From NCBI GenBank assembly GCA_947259295.1, contig CAMYMG010000013.1, positions 168,078 through 232,077 on the forward strand: a stretch of DNA of 64,000 bases, in the 5' to 3' direction. The notes under the pieces are model-generated. The model ran no database searches. It had not been told where the DNA came from and saw nothing but the letters and a program-made list of their open reading frames with translations. The DNA comes from an uncultured Rhizobiaceae bacterium. GTDB taxonomy: Bacteria > Pseudomonadota > Alphaproteobacteria > Rhizobiales > Rhizobiaceae. This document shows positions 30,528 through 42,941 of this stretch, one piece after another. The stretch's first letter is position 1; each line of letters begins with the position of its first letter. A program made the position numbers and the translations under genes.

Positions 30528-31493
30528 ATGGTCACCGTCCTAGACCGCATCGCCGACGCGCCGCGTCCAAGGCATCCCGAGAAGGCGCATCGCCCGGACC
30601 AGGATGTGCTCCGCAAGCCGGACTGGATCCGCGTCAAGGCGCCAACATCCAAAGGCTATGCCGAGACGCGCGCGATCGTGAAGTCGCACAATCTGGTAAC
30701 CGTTTGCGAGGAGGCCGGCTGCCCCAATATCGGCGAGTGCTGGGACAAGAAGCACGCCACCTTCATGATCATGGGCGAGATTTGCACCCGGGCCTGCGCC
30801 TTCTGCAATGTTTCGACCGGCATACCGACGCCGCTTGACCCGGATGAGCCCGCCCGCGTCGCGCACGCTGTCAGGCAGATGGGTCTCAACCATGTCGTCA
30901 TCACGTCGGTTGACCGCGACGACCTTGCCGACGGCGGCGCCGAGCATTTTGCAGAGGTCATCCGCGCCATCCGCGCCGCTACGCCGGCGACCACCATCGA
31001 GATCCTGACGCCCGATTTCCTGCGCAAGGAAGGCGCGCTGGAGATCGTCGTCGCGGCCCGGCCCGACGTCTTCAACCACAATTTGGAAACAGTTCCGTCC
31101 AACTATCTGACGGTGCGCCCGGGCGCCCGCTACTTCCATTCCATCCGGCTGCTGCAGCGGGTCAAGGAACTCGACCCGACGATCTTCACCAAGTCCGGCA
31201 TCATGGTCGGGCTCGGCGAAGAGCGGAACGAGATCCTGCAGCTGATGGACGACCTTCGCTCGGCGAATGTCGACTTCATGACGATCGGCCAGTACCTGCA
31301 GCCGTCGAAGAAGCACCATCCGGTCGCCAGGTTCGTCACGCCCGAGGAATTCAAGTCCTACGAGACGATCGGACGGACGAAAGGCTTCCTGCTCGTCGCA
31401 TCGAGCCCGCTGACACGTTCCTCGCACCATGCGGGCGACGATTTTGCCAGGCTGCGCGCGGCCCGTGAGGCGCAACTCGCAAAGTCGGCCTGA
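30528..31493 (+). CDS. lipA: Lipoyl synthase
   Basis: 321 residues of the radical SAM family. The auxiliary cluster motif is in [13 protein letters not shown] and the radical SAM CxxxCxxC is in [11 protein letters not shown]. It inserts two sulfurs into octanoyl groups on the lipoyl domains of E2, and here also of PdhB. It lies downstream of the pdh cluster, which supplies the substrates. The N terminus (about 1-30) is an extra basic tail. Confidence 0.96.
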   Translation: MVTVLDRIADAPRPRHPEKAHRPDQDVLRKPDWIRVKAPTSKGYAETRAIVKSHNLVTVCEEAGCPNIGECWDKKHATFMIMGEICTRACAFCNVSTGIPTPLDPDEPARVAHAVRQMGLNHVVITSVDRDDLADGGAEHFAEVIRAIRAATPATTIEILTPDFLRKEGALEIVVAARPDVFNHNLETVPSNYLTVRPGARYFHSIRLLQRVKELDPTIFTKSGIMVGLGEERNEILQLMDDLRSANVDFMTIGQYLQPSKKHHPVARFVTPEEFKSYETIGRTKGFLLVASSPLTRSSHHAGDDFARLRAAREAQLAKSA

Positions 31494-31502
31494 CGGTCGC
31501 CG

Positions 31503-31976
31503 ATGCCCAAATACGAGACCACGCGCCGCGTTAGGCATGCGCCGATGAAGATGTTCGACCTCGTCGCCGACGTCGAGCAATATCCGCACTTCCTGCCGCT
31601 CTGCCAGGCACTGACCGTCCGCTCGCGCAAGGAGCGCGACGGCCACACGATCCTCGTTGCCGACATGACGGTCGGCTACAAAGCGATCCTGGAAACCTTC
31701 ACCAGCCAGGTCTACCTGAAGCCGGATGAGGCGACGATCGAGGTCAAATATCTCGACGGACCGTTCCGCTACATGAACAACATCTGGCGTTTCACGCCCG
31801 ACGAAGGCGGCGGTTCGCTGGTAAACTTCTTCATCGATTACGAATTCAAGAGCCGCATTCTCGGGGCCGTCATGGGGTCGATGTTCGACCGTGCGTTCCG
31901 CATGTTCGCGGAAGCCTTCGAAAAGCGGGCGGATGAGATCTATGGCAAGACAGGATCGGCCAAGTCAGTTGGATAA
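31503..31976 (+). CDS. Coq10/RatA-like SRPBCC protein
   Basis: 157 residues of the START-like fold: MPKYETTRRVRHAPMKMFD, DVEQYPHFLPLCQALTV, a central FRYMNNIWRFTP, and VNFFIDYEFKSRILG. Homologues are called ubiquinone-binding Coq10 or RatA toxin; in this lineage a quinone-related role is more likely, but this is inference. It is 9 bases after lipA, and the order lipA then this gene is common in rhizobia. Confidence 0.85.
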   Translation: MPKYETTRRVRHAPMKMFDLVADVEQYPHFLPLCQALTVRSRKERDGHTILVADMTVGYKAILETFTSQVYLKPDEATIEVKYLDGPFRYMNNIWRFTPDEGGGSLVNFFIDYEFKSRILGAVMGSMFDRAFRMFAEAFEKRADEIYGKTGSAKSVG

Positions 31977-32397
31977 CATCACTGCAGTATCCGACGAGTA
32001 CCAGTTGGTGGTCGGCACGCCGGACGTCGAGACCTACAGGCGGTTGCGCAGCATTTCGGGGCTGAGCGGGAAGACTCTCGAAGCCGCCGCGGCCGGCCTG
32101 CCCAACACACTCCACGCGGTGACGATCGTATCGAAGGACGTCACCGTGGGCATGGGGCGGATCATCGGCGATGGCGGTTGCTTCTACCAAATCACCGATA
32201 TCGCGGTCGATCCGGCCCATCAGGGCAGGGGACTGGGCAAGAAGATCATGCAGGCGCTGGTTGCTCACCTGCGCGCCAACGCGCCCGAGACGGCCTATGT
32301 CAGCCTGATCGCGGATGGCCCGGCGCGGCACCTCTACGAGAAATTCGGCTTCCAGCCCACGGCACCCGCCTCGATCGGCATGGCCCTGCAGCTCTAG
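31942..32397 (+). CDS. GNAT-family N-acetyltransferase
   Basis: About 151 residues with ITDIAVDPAHQGRGLGKKIM (acetyl-CoA site) and LYEKFGFQPTAP. The ATG at 31942 overlaps the previous gene by 35 bases in another frame; a TTG at 31969 is an alternative. Substrate unknown. It ends 10 bases before the convergent cinA-type gene. Confidence 0.82.
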   Translation: MARQDRPSQLDNITAVSDEYQLVVGTPDVETYRRLRSISGLSGKTLEAAAAGLPNTLHAVTIVSKDVTVGMGRIIGDGGCFYQITDIAVDPAHQGRGLGKKIMQALVAHLRANAPETAYVSLIADGPARHLYEKFGFQPTAPASIGMALQL

Positions 32398-32407
32398 TCT
32401 GGCATCC

Positions 32408-32893
32408 TCAATCCAGTTCCCGCAGACCCATTTCGAGTGCGTGCCTCGCCGTCTCGCGGCGGATGTAGTCGCGGCCGAGGTTCTGGAAGGTGCATTTCTC
32501 CGTGACCGTCGGCCTGCCTGTCATGGCAAGGCCGAACCACACCAGCCCGACCGGCTTTTCCGCCGACCCGCCGTCCGGACCGGCTATGCCGGTCACCGCA
32601 AGCGTGATGCCGGCGCGTGAGTGCTCAAGCGCGCCGTCGGCCATCTCTGCCGCTGTCTCCCGCGACACCGCGCCATGGGCTTCAAGTGTCTGTGCCGAAA
32701 CGCCGAGCATCTCCATCTTTGCCTCGTTGGAATAGGTGACAAAGCCGCGGTCGACCATCGACGATGAACCGGGAATGTCGGTCAGCCATGAGATGATCAT
32801 GCCGCCGGTACAGGATTCGGCGGTGGCGACCAGGATCCCGCGGCGCTCGCAGGCCTTCAGGAACCGATTGGACAGCTCGTACATCTCATTCAT
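32408..32893 (-). CDS. CinA-like nicotinamide-nucleotide amidase
   Basis: 161 residues, the stand-alone C-terminal CinA domain: [49 protein letters not shown] and [21 protein letters not shown]. The family (PncC) converts nicotinamide mononucleotide to nicotinate mononucleotide. It overlaps ispDF by 4 bases (ATGA). Confidence 0.9.
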   Translation of the reverse strand: MNEMYELSNRFLKACERRGILVATAESCTGGMIISWLTDIPGSSSMVDRGFVTYSNEAKMEMLGVSAQTLEAHGAVSRETAAEMADGALEHSRAGITLAVTGIAGPDGGSAEKPVGLVWFGLAMTGRPTVTEKCTFQNLGRDYIRRETARHALEMGLRELD

Positions 32894-34104
32894 TCATCTA
32901 CCTCGCCGGCAAACACCACGCTTGCGGTCGCAATTGCCGCAATACCTTCCTCTCGGCCGATAAAACCAAGTCGTTCGTTTGTGGTTGCCTTGATCGAGAC
33001 GCGGCCTGCGGAAATTTTCAACATCTCCGATATCGCCGCCACCATGGCCTCGCGATGCGGTCCGATCTTCGGCGCCTCGCAGATCAGCGTGACGTCGGCG
33101 TTGGCGATACGGCCGCCATGTTGGCGCACCAGCCCGGCGGCATGCTGGACGAAGATGCGGGATGCCGCGCCCTTCCACTGCGGGTCGGATGGCGGAAAAT
33201 GCGTCCCGATATCGCCGGCCCCACAGGTCGCAAGCAGCGCGTCGGTCAGTGCGTGCAGCCCGACATCGGCATCGGAATGGCCCGACAGGCCGCCGGAATG
33301 GGTGATCTCGACGCCGCACAGCGTGACATGGTCGCCGGGGCCGATCGAATGGACGTCGTAGCCATTGCCGGTTCTTACGTCGGGGAAGGACAATGCTTTG
33401 CCGCCCAACCGTTCATTTGCCATCGCGATGTCCCGGGCCCAGGTGAGTTTCAAATTGTCCGGCGAGCCGGTGACGAGCTTGACCGGCATGCGAGCCCACT
33501 CGGCGATTGCCGAATCGTCGGTGAAGTCGAGCCGGCCGGCCGTGCTCGCCTTTTCATGCGCCGCCAGGATCGGCCAGAACGGAAAGCCCTGCGGGGTCTG
33601 CGCCGCGTGCAGCCCGGCGCGGGGGATGGTGGCGTCGACGCGCCCCTCGCTGTCCTCTCGCTTTAGCGTGTCGGCCAGCGGCATTGCCGGCAGGGCGCCC
33701 TGCCTTGCATCGATGGCCGCGATCGTCCGGTCGATCAGGTCTTTGTCGACAAAGGGCCGCACTGCGTCATGAATGAGCACCATCTCGGGCGGCGCCTCAC
33801 GCAGGGAGCGCAGCGCCAGCAGCGTCGATTCCTGCCGCGTCGCCCCGCCATGCACCATGCCGACGGATCGCGAGGGACCGATCGCGGTTGCAAACAGCGC
33901 CTCGTCGTCGGGGTGGATCGCCACGACGATGGTGTCGATCAGCGGGTGCGCCAGGAACGCGTCGATCGTGTGTGCTATCACTGGCTTTCCCGCCAGCATG
34001 CGATATTGCTTTGGCCCGTCAGAGACGCCTGCGCGTTCGCCGCGACCGGCGGCTACGATGATGACGGCGACTTTCGGGGAAGGTCTGGCGGGCTCACTCT
34101 GCAT
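32890..34104 (-). CDS. ispDF: Bifunctional MEP cytidylyltransferase / MECDP synthase
   Basis: 404 residues, a fusion of two steps of the methylerythritol phosphate isoprenoid pathway. The IspD part (about 1-240) has [12 protein letters not shown] and [12 protein letters not shown]; the IspF part has [37 protein letters not shown] and [15 protein letters not shown]. The fusion is typical of alphaproteobacteria. ATG 34104 is favoured over the longer frame because the IspD fold begins soon after it. Divergent from dusB. Confidence 0.94.
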   Translation of the reverse strand: MQSEPARPSPKVAVIIVAAGRGERAGVSDGPKQYRMLAGKPVIAHTIDAFLAHPLIDTIVVAIHPDDEALFATAIGPSRSVGMVHGGATRQESTLLALRSLREAPPEMVLIHDAVRPFVDKDLIDRTIAAIDARQGALPAMPLADTLKREDSEGRVDATIPRAGLHAAQTPQGFPFWPILAAHEKASTAGRLDFTDDSAIAEWARMPVKLVTGSPDNLKLTWARDIAMANERLGGKALSFPDVRTGNGYDVHSIGPGDHVTLCGVEITHSGGLSGHSDADVGLHALTDALLATCGAGDIGTHFPPSDPQWKGAASRIFVQHAAGLVRQHGGRIANADVTLICEAPKIGPHREAMVAAISEMLKISAGRVSIKATTNERLGFIGREEGIAAIATASVVFAGEVDE

Positions 34105-34244
34105 TCGGTGACGAATAGTCGCGCCGCCATTCGAAAACCAGAGGATTCCAGAAAGCGTCACATTTTTACGGCACTTGTCCGTTGCACCGCAACCAGAAAC
34201 TGTCTAGGGAATAGGCAGTCTTAGAAAGTGCTTTGTTTTTGTGC

Positions 34245-35267
34245 ATGAATGAGCCCGTGAACCTCGCCGAGCCGCTCCACATAGGCGGTTTGCAGATCCG
34301 CAACCGGGTCTTTCTCGCGCCGATGTCCGGCGTGACGGACGAGCCGTTCCGGTTGCGAGCATACGCACATGGTGCCGGTCTTGTCGTCTCTGAAATGGTG
34401 GCGAGCGGAGAACTCGCAAAAGGCAGCAGCGAGTCACGGCGGCGCCAGCGGCATTCGGGCCTTTCGGTGCATATGGTCCAGCTCGCCGGCCGCGATGCTG
34501 AAAACATGGCCGAAGCCGCGCGGGTCGCGGCAGGCGAGGGCGCCGACATCATCGACATCAATATGGGCTGTCCGGCCAAGAAGGTGACGGGCGGCTATTC
34601 CGGCTCGGCGCTGATGCGCGACCTCGACCATGCGCTGACGCTGATCGACGCGGTCGTCGGCGCCGTCGAGGTTCCCGTCACCGTCAAGATGCGGCTCGGT
34701 TGGGACGACTCAGCCCTTAACGCTCCTGACCTGGCCCGCCGCGCCGAGCAGGCCGGGGTGAAGATGGTGACGATCCACGGGCGCACCCGTTGCCAGTTCT
34801 ACCAGGGCAAGGCCGACTGGCGCGCCATTGCCCGGGTCAAGGCGGCCGTGTCGATCCCGGTCGTTGCCAATGGAGACGTCGCAACCCCCGCCGATGCCGA
34901 TGAGATACTCGCCCAGTCGGGTGCCGATGCCGTCATGATCGGCCGGGCAAGTTACGGCATGCCCTGGGTTGCCGGAACTGTCGCCGGCGGGGCGGATCGC
35001 AGCCTGGCTGCGCCTGTCGGTCCCGAAGCCCTGGGCGACTACATCGCCGCGCATTACGAAGACATGCTGACCCTCTATGGCGTCCAGTCCGGCCTGCGCC
35101 AGGCGCGCAAGCATCTCGGCTGGTACATCGACAGGCACGCGCCCGAAGCAACTCCCCAATTGCGCGCAAAGGTCATGACATCCACGGATCCGGTTGAAAC
35201 GGTTCGAGAACTCAGGATCTGCCTGGAAGAGGCGGCATCGCACGATATGACGAGGCAGGCGGCATGA
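34245..35267 (+). CDS. dusB: tRNA-dihydrouridine synthase, NifR3 type
   Basis: 340 residues of a flavin TIM barrel: [35 protein letters not shown] with the active-site Cys, [18 protein letters not shown] and GRASYGMPW. It reduces uridine in tRNA D-loops. It is first in the classical rhizobial nifR3-ntrB-ntrC operon and overlaps ntrB by 4 bases (ATGA). Confidence 0.94.
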   Translation: MNEPVNLAEPLHIGGLQIRNRVFLAPMSGVTDEPFRLRAYAHGAGLVVSEMVASGELAKGSSESRRRQRHSGLSVHMVQLAGRDAENMAEAARVAAGEGADIIDINMGCPAKKVTGGYSGSALMRDLDHALTLIDAVVGAVEVPVTVKMRLGWDDSALNAPDLARRAEQAGVKMVTIHGRTRCQFYQGKADWRAIARVKAAVSIPVVANGDVATPADADEILAQSGADAVMIGRASYGMPWVAGTVAGGADRSLAAPVGPEALGDYIAAHYEDMLTLYGVQSGLRQARKHLGWYIDRHAPEATPQLRAKVMTSTDPVETVRELRICLEEAASHDMTRQAA

Positions 35268-36402
35268 GCATGAGCGCCCCTTCGACGGCCGATGAGTCGG
35301 ACCACGCCCAGATCGTCCTGAACACCATCCGGCGGCCGGTCATCATGGTCGGGCCGGACGGCATGATCAGCTTTGCCAATGCCGACGCCGAAGACTTCTT
35401 CCGCTCCAGCGCCGCGGTGCTCGCGCGCAAGACGCTCGCCCATTTCGTCCCGTTCGGCAGCCCGATCCTCATCCTGGTTGACCAGGTTCGGGAGCGCCGC
35501 TCACCCGTCAACGAATACCGCGTCGACATTTCCTCACCGCGCATCGGCATCGAGAAGGTCGTCGATCTCTACGTCGCGCCAGTCCCGGAACTGCCCGGCT
35601 CCGTGGTCATCATGTTCCAGGAACGCTCGATGGCCGACAAGATCGACCGGCAGATGACGCATCGCAGCGCCGCGCGCTCGGTCACCGGCCTGGCTGCCAT
35701 GCTCGCCCATGAGATCAAGAACCCCCTGTCTGGCATCCGCGGCGCCGCGCAGCTCCTGGAAACGGCGGTGTCGGACGAGGACCGCGCGCTGACCCGGCTC
35801 ATCACCGAGGAAACCGACCGCATCGTCTCGCTCGTCGACCGCATGGAGATCTTTTCCGACGAGCGCCCGATCGACCGCTATCCGGTCAACATTCACGTCG
35901 TGCTCGACCACGTGAAGGCCATCGCAAGGAACGGTTTTGCGAGCCGGATCAAGATCTTGGAGGATTATGATCCATCGCTGCCTTCGGTCTACGCAAACCG
36001 CGACCAGCTGATCCAGGTGTTCCTCAATCTGGTCAAGAACGCCGCCGAGTCGACCGGCAACAATTCCGGCGGCGAGATCACACTCTCTACCGCATTCCGC
36101 CCCGGCATTCGCGTCTCGGTGCCAGGCACGCAGGACCGCGTGTCGCTGCCGCTCGAGTTCTGCGTCCGCGACAATGGGCCGGGCGTCTCGGACGACATCC
36201 TGCCGATCCTGTTCGATCCGTTCGTCACCACCAAGCCGAACGGTTCGGGGCTCGGCCTGGCGCTCGTCGCCAAGATCGTTGGCGAACACGGCGGCATCAT
36301 CGAATGCGATTCCACCCCGCGCGGGACGACGTTCCGCGTGCTGATGCCCGCCTGGAAGGGAATGTCGGCAGCCCCTGCCGAAGACGTTGAAGGAAATCCG
36401 AC

Positions 36403-36406
<4 letters not shown>
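35264..36406 (+). CDS. ntrB: Nitrogen regulation sensor histidine kinase NtrB
   Basis: 380 residues, cytosolic. PAS-like domain (about 15-120), then the phosphorylated His in [19 protein letters not shown] and an HATPase domain ending in [18 protein letters not shown]. NtrB phosphorylates NtrC under nitrogen limitation and is reversed by PII protein. It overlaps both neighbours by 4 bases, consistent with a single operon. Confidence 0.95.
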
Positions 36407-37860
<1,454 letters not shown>

Positions 37861-38008
37861 CCGACGAGACCCCCCAGAGTTCCACGACTCCCTGCCGGTT
37901 TCCCCTCCAAGGGTTCGTGGGCAAACCGCTTCGGCGACATCCGCTTGTTGCATAATCGCCACAATGCATTGCATAGGTGGATGCAAAGGACGGACAACCC
38001 CGCACAAC

Positions 38009-40276
38009 ATGGCAGCTCAGTCACCGGTAGTTTCAGATCCGCATTTCGAAAGCGCTTCGGCTGCGGACGGTCGTCGTCTGCTTGCGCTTCCGGGCGTGAT
38101 CGCGGTTGTCAGCGCCCTCATCACGGCCGCCGTGTCGTTCGCCATTCTCGTCGGCATCACGCCGATCCTGCCGAATGAGACGACGACGCTTTCCCTGATT
38201 GCCATCAACGCCGCCTTCGTCCTGTTCCTCAGCTGGCTGATCGGCATGGAGGTCTACCGGATCGTCCGGGCCAGGCGGCGGGGCAAGGCGGCATCGCGCC
38301 TGCATGTGCGCATCGTCGCGATGTTCTCGCTGGTCGCGGTTCTCCCGGCCATCCTCGTCGCCGTCATCGCCTCGATCACCCTCGACATCGGCCTCGACCG
38401 CTGGTTCGAGATACGTACCAAGACGATCATCAACTCGTCGCTGTCGATCGCCGAGGCCTATGTCCGGGAGAACGCCCGCAACCTGCAGGGCACGACTCTT
38501 TCCATGGCCAACGATCTCGACAACGCCCGTCCGCTCTATGGGCTCGACCGGACCGGCTTTCGCGACTTCATGAACAAGCAGGCCGTCGGCCGCGCGCTTG
38601 CACACGCGGCTCTCGTCCGCGTCGACGGCTCCTTCATCATGAGCGCGCAGACCCGCTCGGATTTCGAGATGCCGCCGCCAGTCCCGGAAGCCCTGGAACA
38701 GGCCACCGCCGGCCAGCCTGTGCTGATCGAACCGCGCACCAGCAACGTCGTCGGCGCCATCGTCAAGCTTCGCCAGATCGAGGACGCCTATCTCTACACC
38801 ATTCGCCTCGTCGACCCCGAGGTCATCCGGGCCCGCCAGATCGTCACCGCCAACACTGCCGAATACCGCGGGCTCGAGGCCAACCGCCGCACTACGCAGA
38901 TCGCCTTCGGCCTGCTCTATCTCGGCCTGACGCTGATCATCGTCCTGGCCGCCATCTGGACCGGCATCACGGTTGCCGACAGGCTCGTCCGCCCGATCCG
39001 GCAGCTGATCGGCGCTGCCGACGAAGTCGCCACCGGCAATCTCGACGTTTCGGTGCCGGTCCGCCCCTCGGACGGCGACGTCGCCTCGCTCGGCGATACG
39101 TTCAACAAGATGCTTCTCGAACTGAAGGCCCAGCGCAACGAGATCCTGAACGCGAAGGATCTGGTCGACGAGCGCCGCCGCTTCTCCGAGGCCGTGCTCG
39201 CCGGCGTCACCGCAGGCGTCATCGGCGTCGATCCCTACGGCATCATCACCATCGTCAACCGGTCCGCCGAGACCATGCTGGCGATTTCGGCCGAGACTTC
39301 CCTTGGCGAAAATGTCTCCGCGATCCTGCCGCATGTCGGCAGGGTCTTCGAGATCGGCCGCAAGTCGGGCCGCGCGGTCTATCGCGAGCAGGTCACCTTC
39401 TACCGCACCGGCGCCGAGCGCACCTTCAATGTCCAGGTCACCGTCGAAGGTGGCGACACGGTCAGCGGAGAAAAATCCTATGTGGTGACGATCGACGACA
39501 TCACCGACCTGGTGCAGGCGCAGCGTTCGACAGCCTGGGCGGACGTCGCGCGGCGTATCGCGCACGAGATCAAGAACCCGCTGACGCCGATCCAGCTCTC
39601 GGCCGAGCGAATCCGCCGGCGCTACGGCAAGGTGATCACCGAGGATCGCGAGGTGTTCGACCAGTGCACGGACACGATCATCCGCCAGGTCGAGGACATC
39701 GGCCGCATGGTCGACGAGTTCTCCGCCTTCGCCAGGATGCCGAAGCCGGAGATGAAGGTCGTCGACGTCCGCGAGGCACTCCGCGAGGCTTCGTTCCTGG
39801 TTGAAGTCAGCCGTTCGGACATCGCCTTCGAGCGCGACTTCGCCGGCGAGCCGCTGATGGGGACATTCGACAGCCGGCTCATGTCCCAGGCGTTCGGCAA
39901 CATCATCAAGAATGCCGCCGAAGCCATCGAGAATCCCGACGGCGGGGTGATCCGCATTTCCGCCCACCCGGTGGACGGGATGATCCGGATCGACGTGACC
40001 GACAATGGCAAGGGCCTGCCGCGGGAAAATCGGCAGCGGCTGCTCGAGCCCTACATGACGACACGCGAGAAGGGCACGGGGCTCGGCCTCGCTATCGTCA
40101 AGAAGATTGTCGAGGACCATGGCGGCAGGCTGGAACTGCACGACGCCCCAGAGCATTTCCACGCAGGGCGCGGCGCGATGGTCAGCATTCTCCTGCCGGC
40201 CGCCGATGGTGCGATGCGCACCGTTCCCGGCGAAGCAACAGATACTGAAAGCGAGAAGGTGACTGATGGCGTCTGA
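38009..40276 (+). CDS. ntrY: Sensor histidine kinase NtrY
   Basis: About 755 residues: two N-terminal helices (about 25-75) and another pair (about 100-125 and 310-340) around an extracytoplasmic sensor, then HAMP, PAS, the His box in [21 protein letters not shown] and an HATPase domain. NtrY senses a still unclear signal linked to nitrogen or redox state and phosphorylates NtrX. ATG 38009 is chosen by homologous N termini; ATG 37964 is also open. It overlaps ntrX by 11 bases. Confidence 0.93.
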   Translation: MAAQSPVVSDPHFESASAADGRRLLALPGVIAVVSALITAAVSFAILVGITPILPNETTTLSLIAINAAFVLFLSWLIGMEVYRIVRARRRGKAASRLHVRIVAMFSLVAVLPAILVAVIASITLDIGLDRWFEIRTKTIINSSLSIAEAYVRENARNLQGTTLSMANDLDNARPLYGLDRTGFRDFMNKQAVGRALAHAALVRVDGSFIMSAQTRSDFEMPPPVPEALEQATAGQPVLIEPRTSNVVGAIVKLRQIEDAYLYTIRLVDPEVIRARQIVTANTAEYRGLEANRRTTQIAFGLLYLGLTLIIVLAAIWTGITVADRLVRPIRQLIGAADEVATGNLDVSVPVRPSDGDVASLGDTFNKMLLELKAQRNEILNAKDLVDERRRFSEAVLAGVTAGVIGVDPYGIITIVNRSAETMLAISAETSLGENVSAILPHVGRVFEIGRKSGRAVYREQVTFYRTGAERTFNVQVTVEGGDTVSGEKSYVVTIDDITDLVQAQRSTAWADVARRIAHEIKNPLTPIQLSAERIRRRYGKVITEDREVFDQCTDTIIRQVEDIGRMVDEFSAFARMPKPEMKVVDVREALREASFLVEVSRSDIAFERDFAGEPLMGTFDSRLMSQAFGNIIKNAAEAIENPDGGVIRISAHPVDGMIRIDVTDNGKGLPRENRQRLLEPYMTTREKGTGLGLAIVKKIVEDHGGRLELHDAPEHFHAGRGAMVSILLPAADGAMRTVPGEATDTESEKVTDGV

Positions 40277-41627
40277 CATTCTCATAGTCGACGACGAGGA
40301 AGACATTCGCGAGCTGGTTGCGGGTCTGCTGAGCGACGAGGGCCACGAGACGCGTACCGCGCATGACAGCGACAGCGCGCTTGCGGCAATCGCCGATCGC
40401 GTGCCGCGGCTGGTGTTTCTCGACATTTGGCTGCAGGGCTCCAAGCTCGACGGCCTGGCGCTGCTCGACCAGATCAAGACCATGCATCCGGGCCTGCCGG
40501 TGGTGATGATCTCGGGCCACGGCAACATCGAGACCGCCGTGTCGGCGATCCGTCGCGGCGCCTACGATTTCATCGAGAAGCCGTTCAAGGCTGACCGGCT
40601 GATCCTTATCGCGGAACGCGCTCTGGAGACCTCGAAGCTGAAGAAGGAGGTCTCTGACCTCAAGCTTCGCAGCGGCGAGACCTTCGACCTGATCGGCATG
40701 TCTTCGGCGATGAGCCAGTTGCGCCAGACCATCGAGCGTGTAGCGCCGACCAACAGCCGCATCATGATCCTAGGCCCCTCCGGCTCCGGCAAGGAACTGG
40801 CGGCGCGCGCCATCCACGCGCTGTCGGCACGCAAGGGCGGCCCATTCATCACCGTCAATTCTGCCACGATCACGCCCGAACGCATGGAGATCGAGCTTTT
40901 CGGCACCGAATCGAACGGCGGGGAACGCAAGGTCGGCGCGCTCGAGGAGGCGCATCGCGGCATCCTCTACCTCGACGAGGTGGCCGACATGCCGCGCGAA
41001 ACGCAGGCCAAGATCCTGCGCGTTCTGGTCGATCAGCAGTTCGAGCGGGTAGGGGGCACGAAGCGGGTCAAGGTCGACGTCCGCATCATCGCATCGACGG
41101 CCCAGAACCTTGAGGCGATGATCGCCGAGGGCAGGTTCCGCGAGGACCTATACCACCGCCTGGCGGTCGTGCCTGTCATGGTGCCCGGGCTTGCCGAGCG
41201 CCGCGAGGACATTCCCTATCTTGTCGACCATTTCATGAAGCAGGTGGCCCGCCAGGCAGGCATCAAGCCGCGCCGCATCGGCGACGACGCGCTGGCGGTG
41301 CTGCAGGCACATAATTGGCCGGGCAATGTCCGACAGCTTCGCAACAACATCGAGCGGCTCATGATCCTCGTCCGCGGCGACGACGTGGAGGCGCCGATCA
41401 CGGCCGACCTCCTGCCGGCCGAGATCGGCGACGTGATGCCGCGGGCACCGAACCAGTCCGACCAGCACATCATGGCGCTGCCGCTGCGCGAGGCGCGCGA
41501 GATGTTCGAAAAGGAATATCTCATCGCCCAGATCAACCGCTTTGGCGGCAACATCTCTCGCACCGCCGAGTTCATCGGCATGGAGCGGTCGGCGTTGCAC
41601 CGAAAGCTCAAATCGCTCGGCGTCTGA
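40266..41627 (+). CDS. ntrX: Response regulator NtrX
   Basis: 453 residues: receiver domain with DILIVDDEEDIRELVAGLL, AAA+ domain with GPSGSGKELAARAIH, and a C-terminal Fis-type HTH (NISRTAEFIGMERSALHRKL). At the place where NtrC has GAFTGA it reads TESNGGERKVGALEEAHRG, so the sigma-54 contact loop is absent. This is known for alphaproteobacterial NtrX and suggests it works as a repressor or sigma-70 activator. Confidence 0.95.
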   Translation: MASDILIVDDEEDIRELVAGLLSDEGHETRTAHDSDSALAAIADRVPRLVFLDIWLQGSKLDGLALLDQIKTMHPGLPVVMISGHGNIETAVSAIRRGAYDFIEKPFKADRLILIAERALETSKLKKEVSDLKLRSGETFDLIGMSSAMSQLRQTIERVAPTNSRIMILGPSGSGKELAARAIHALSARKGGPFITVNSATITPERMEIELFGTESNGGERKVGALEEAHRGILYLDEVADMPRETQAKILRVLVDQQFERVGGTKRVKVDVRIIASTAQNLEAMIAEGRFREDLYHRLAVVPVMVPGLAERREDIPYLVDHFMKQVARQAGIKPRRIGDDALAVLQAHNWPGNVRQLRNNIERLMILVRGDDVEAPITADLLPAEIGDVMPRAPNQSDQHIMALPLREAREMFEKEYLIAQINRFGGNISRTAEFIGMERSALHRKLKSLGV

Positions 41628-41685
41628 TGGCCGAAAGCATCGCAATCGCCTAACATTTCCGCACATCCCGAGTCGCGAGAATCCC

Positions 41686-42546
41686 ATGTCCCGTATTGCC
41701 TATGTGAATGGACGCTACGTCGCCCACGCCGCCGCCAGCGTGCACATCGAGGACAGGGGCTTTCAGTTCGCCGATGGCGTCTACGAGGTCTGCGAGGTGG
41801 CGCGCGGCTATATCGTCGACATGAAGCGCCATCTCGACCGGCTCGACCGTTCGCTGCGGGAACTCCAGATCGCCTGGCCGATGACCCGTGCCGCACTGGA
41901 AATCGTCGTTCGCGAAGTCGTGGCGCGCAACCGGGTCCGCAACGGTCTGGTCTACATGCAGGTCACGCGCGGCGTTGCCAGCCGCGAATTCCTGTTTCCG
42001 GCGGACACAAAGCCTGCGCTCGTCATTACAGCCAAGAAGGTCGATCCCGCCCACACCTCAAAGCGGGCAGAGAATGGCATCAAGGTCATCACCGTCCCCG
42101 AGAACCGCTGGGACCGGGTCGACATCAAGTCCGTCGGCCTGCTGCCCAACGTGCTGGCAAAGGAAAAGGCTCGCGCGGCCGGAGCGCAGGAAGCCTGGTT
42201 CGTCGACGCCGACGGCATGGTCAAGGAAGGCGGTTCCTCGAATGCCTGGATCGTCACCATGGGCGGATCACTCGTCACAAGGCCGGCTGAGCACGGCATT
42301 TTGCGCGGCATCACCCGCACGACCCTGTTCGACGTCGCAAGCAAGCTCGGCTTGAAGATCGAGGAGCGCTACTTCTCCGTGGCCGAGGCCAAGGCGGCCC
42401 GCGAGGCCTTCATCAGTTCCGCGACAACCATTGCCATGCCGGTCGTTGCCATTGACGGCGAGACGATCGCCAACGGGCATCCGGGCTCCGTCACACTTTC
42501 GCTTCGCCAGGCATTTTTTGACATTGCGGAAAAAAGTCCTGCCTGA
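41686..42546 (+). CDS. D-amino-acid transaminase (class IV PLP enzyme)
   Basis: 286 residues of fold type IV: YVNGRYVAHAAASVHIEDRG, GLVYMQVTRGVASREF, the PLP Lys in DIKSVGLLPNVLAKEKA, EGGSSNAWIV and GITRTTLFDVA. Probably D-alanine transaminase, giving D-alanine or D-glutamate for peptidoglycan; a branched-chain role is less likely. The gene sits between ntrX and hfq as in other Rhizobiales. Confidence 0.9.
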   Translation: MSRIAYVNGRYVAHAAASVHIEDRGFQFADGVYEVCEVARGYIVDMKRHLDRLDRSLRELQIAWPMTRAALEIVVREVVARNRVRNGLVYMQVTRGVASREFLFPADTKPALVITAKKVDPAHTSKRAENGIKVITVPENRWDRVDIKSVGLLPNVLAKEKARAAGAQEAWFVDADGMVKEGGSSNAWIVTMGGSLVTRPAEHGILRGITRTTLFDVASKLGLKIEERYFSVAEAKAAREAFISSATTIAMPVVAIDGETIANGHPGSVTLSLRQAFFDIAEKSPA

Positions 42547-42692
42547 TAACCGCAGTGGGCAACAACACGCAATTTCTCGCCGGGTTGGGCCCTTAGGCCC
42601 GGCCCGCGAGAATGTTCATGTGCCTTGACATATGCCAGCAAATTTGGCGGATTGGCATTTGAACTGACGGGGCTCGGCGAAAGATAAAAACA

Positions 42693-42941
42693 ATGGCGGA
42701 ACGTTCGCAAAATCTGCAGGACTTGTTCCTGAACTCGGTCAGGAAGACCAAAAACCCACTTACGATCTTTTTGATCAATGGCGTCAAGTTGACGGGGGTC
42801 GTCACGTCCTTCGATAATTTCTGTGTTCTTCTGCGCCGTGACGGGCATTCGCAGCTTGTCTACAAGCATGCCATTTCCACCATCATGCCGAGCCAGCCGG
42901 TTCAGATGTTTGATGGCGAGGAAGCTGGCGCGGGCACCTGA
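42693..42941 (+). CDS. hfq: RNA chaperone Hfq
   Basis: 82 residues. Sm1 motif [21 protein letters not shown] and Sm2 motif [13 protein letters not shown]. Hfq hexamers pair small RNAs with mRNAs. Its stop is directly followed by the hflX start, with no bases between, as expected for a coupled hfq-hflX unit. Confidence 0.97.
   Translation: MAERSQNLQDLFLNSVRKTKNPLTIFLINGVKLTGVVTSFDNFCVLLRRDGHSQLVYKHAISTIMPSQPVQMFDGEEAGAGT

Noticed and set aside
34170..34190. A sigma-54-like GGCAC...TTGC pair before dusB
   Set aside because: The GG and GC elements are 12 bases apart, not the required 10.
38033..40528. A minus-strand open frame of 831 codons opposite ntrY
   Set aside because: Same reason; the plus-strand protein has clear kinase motifs throughout.
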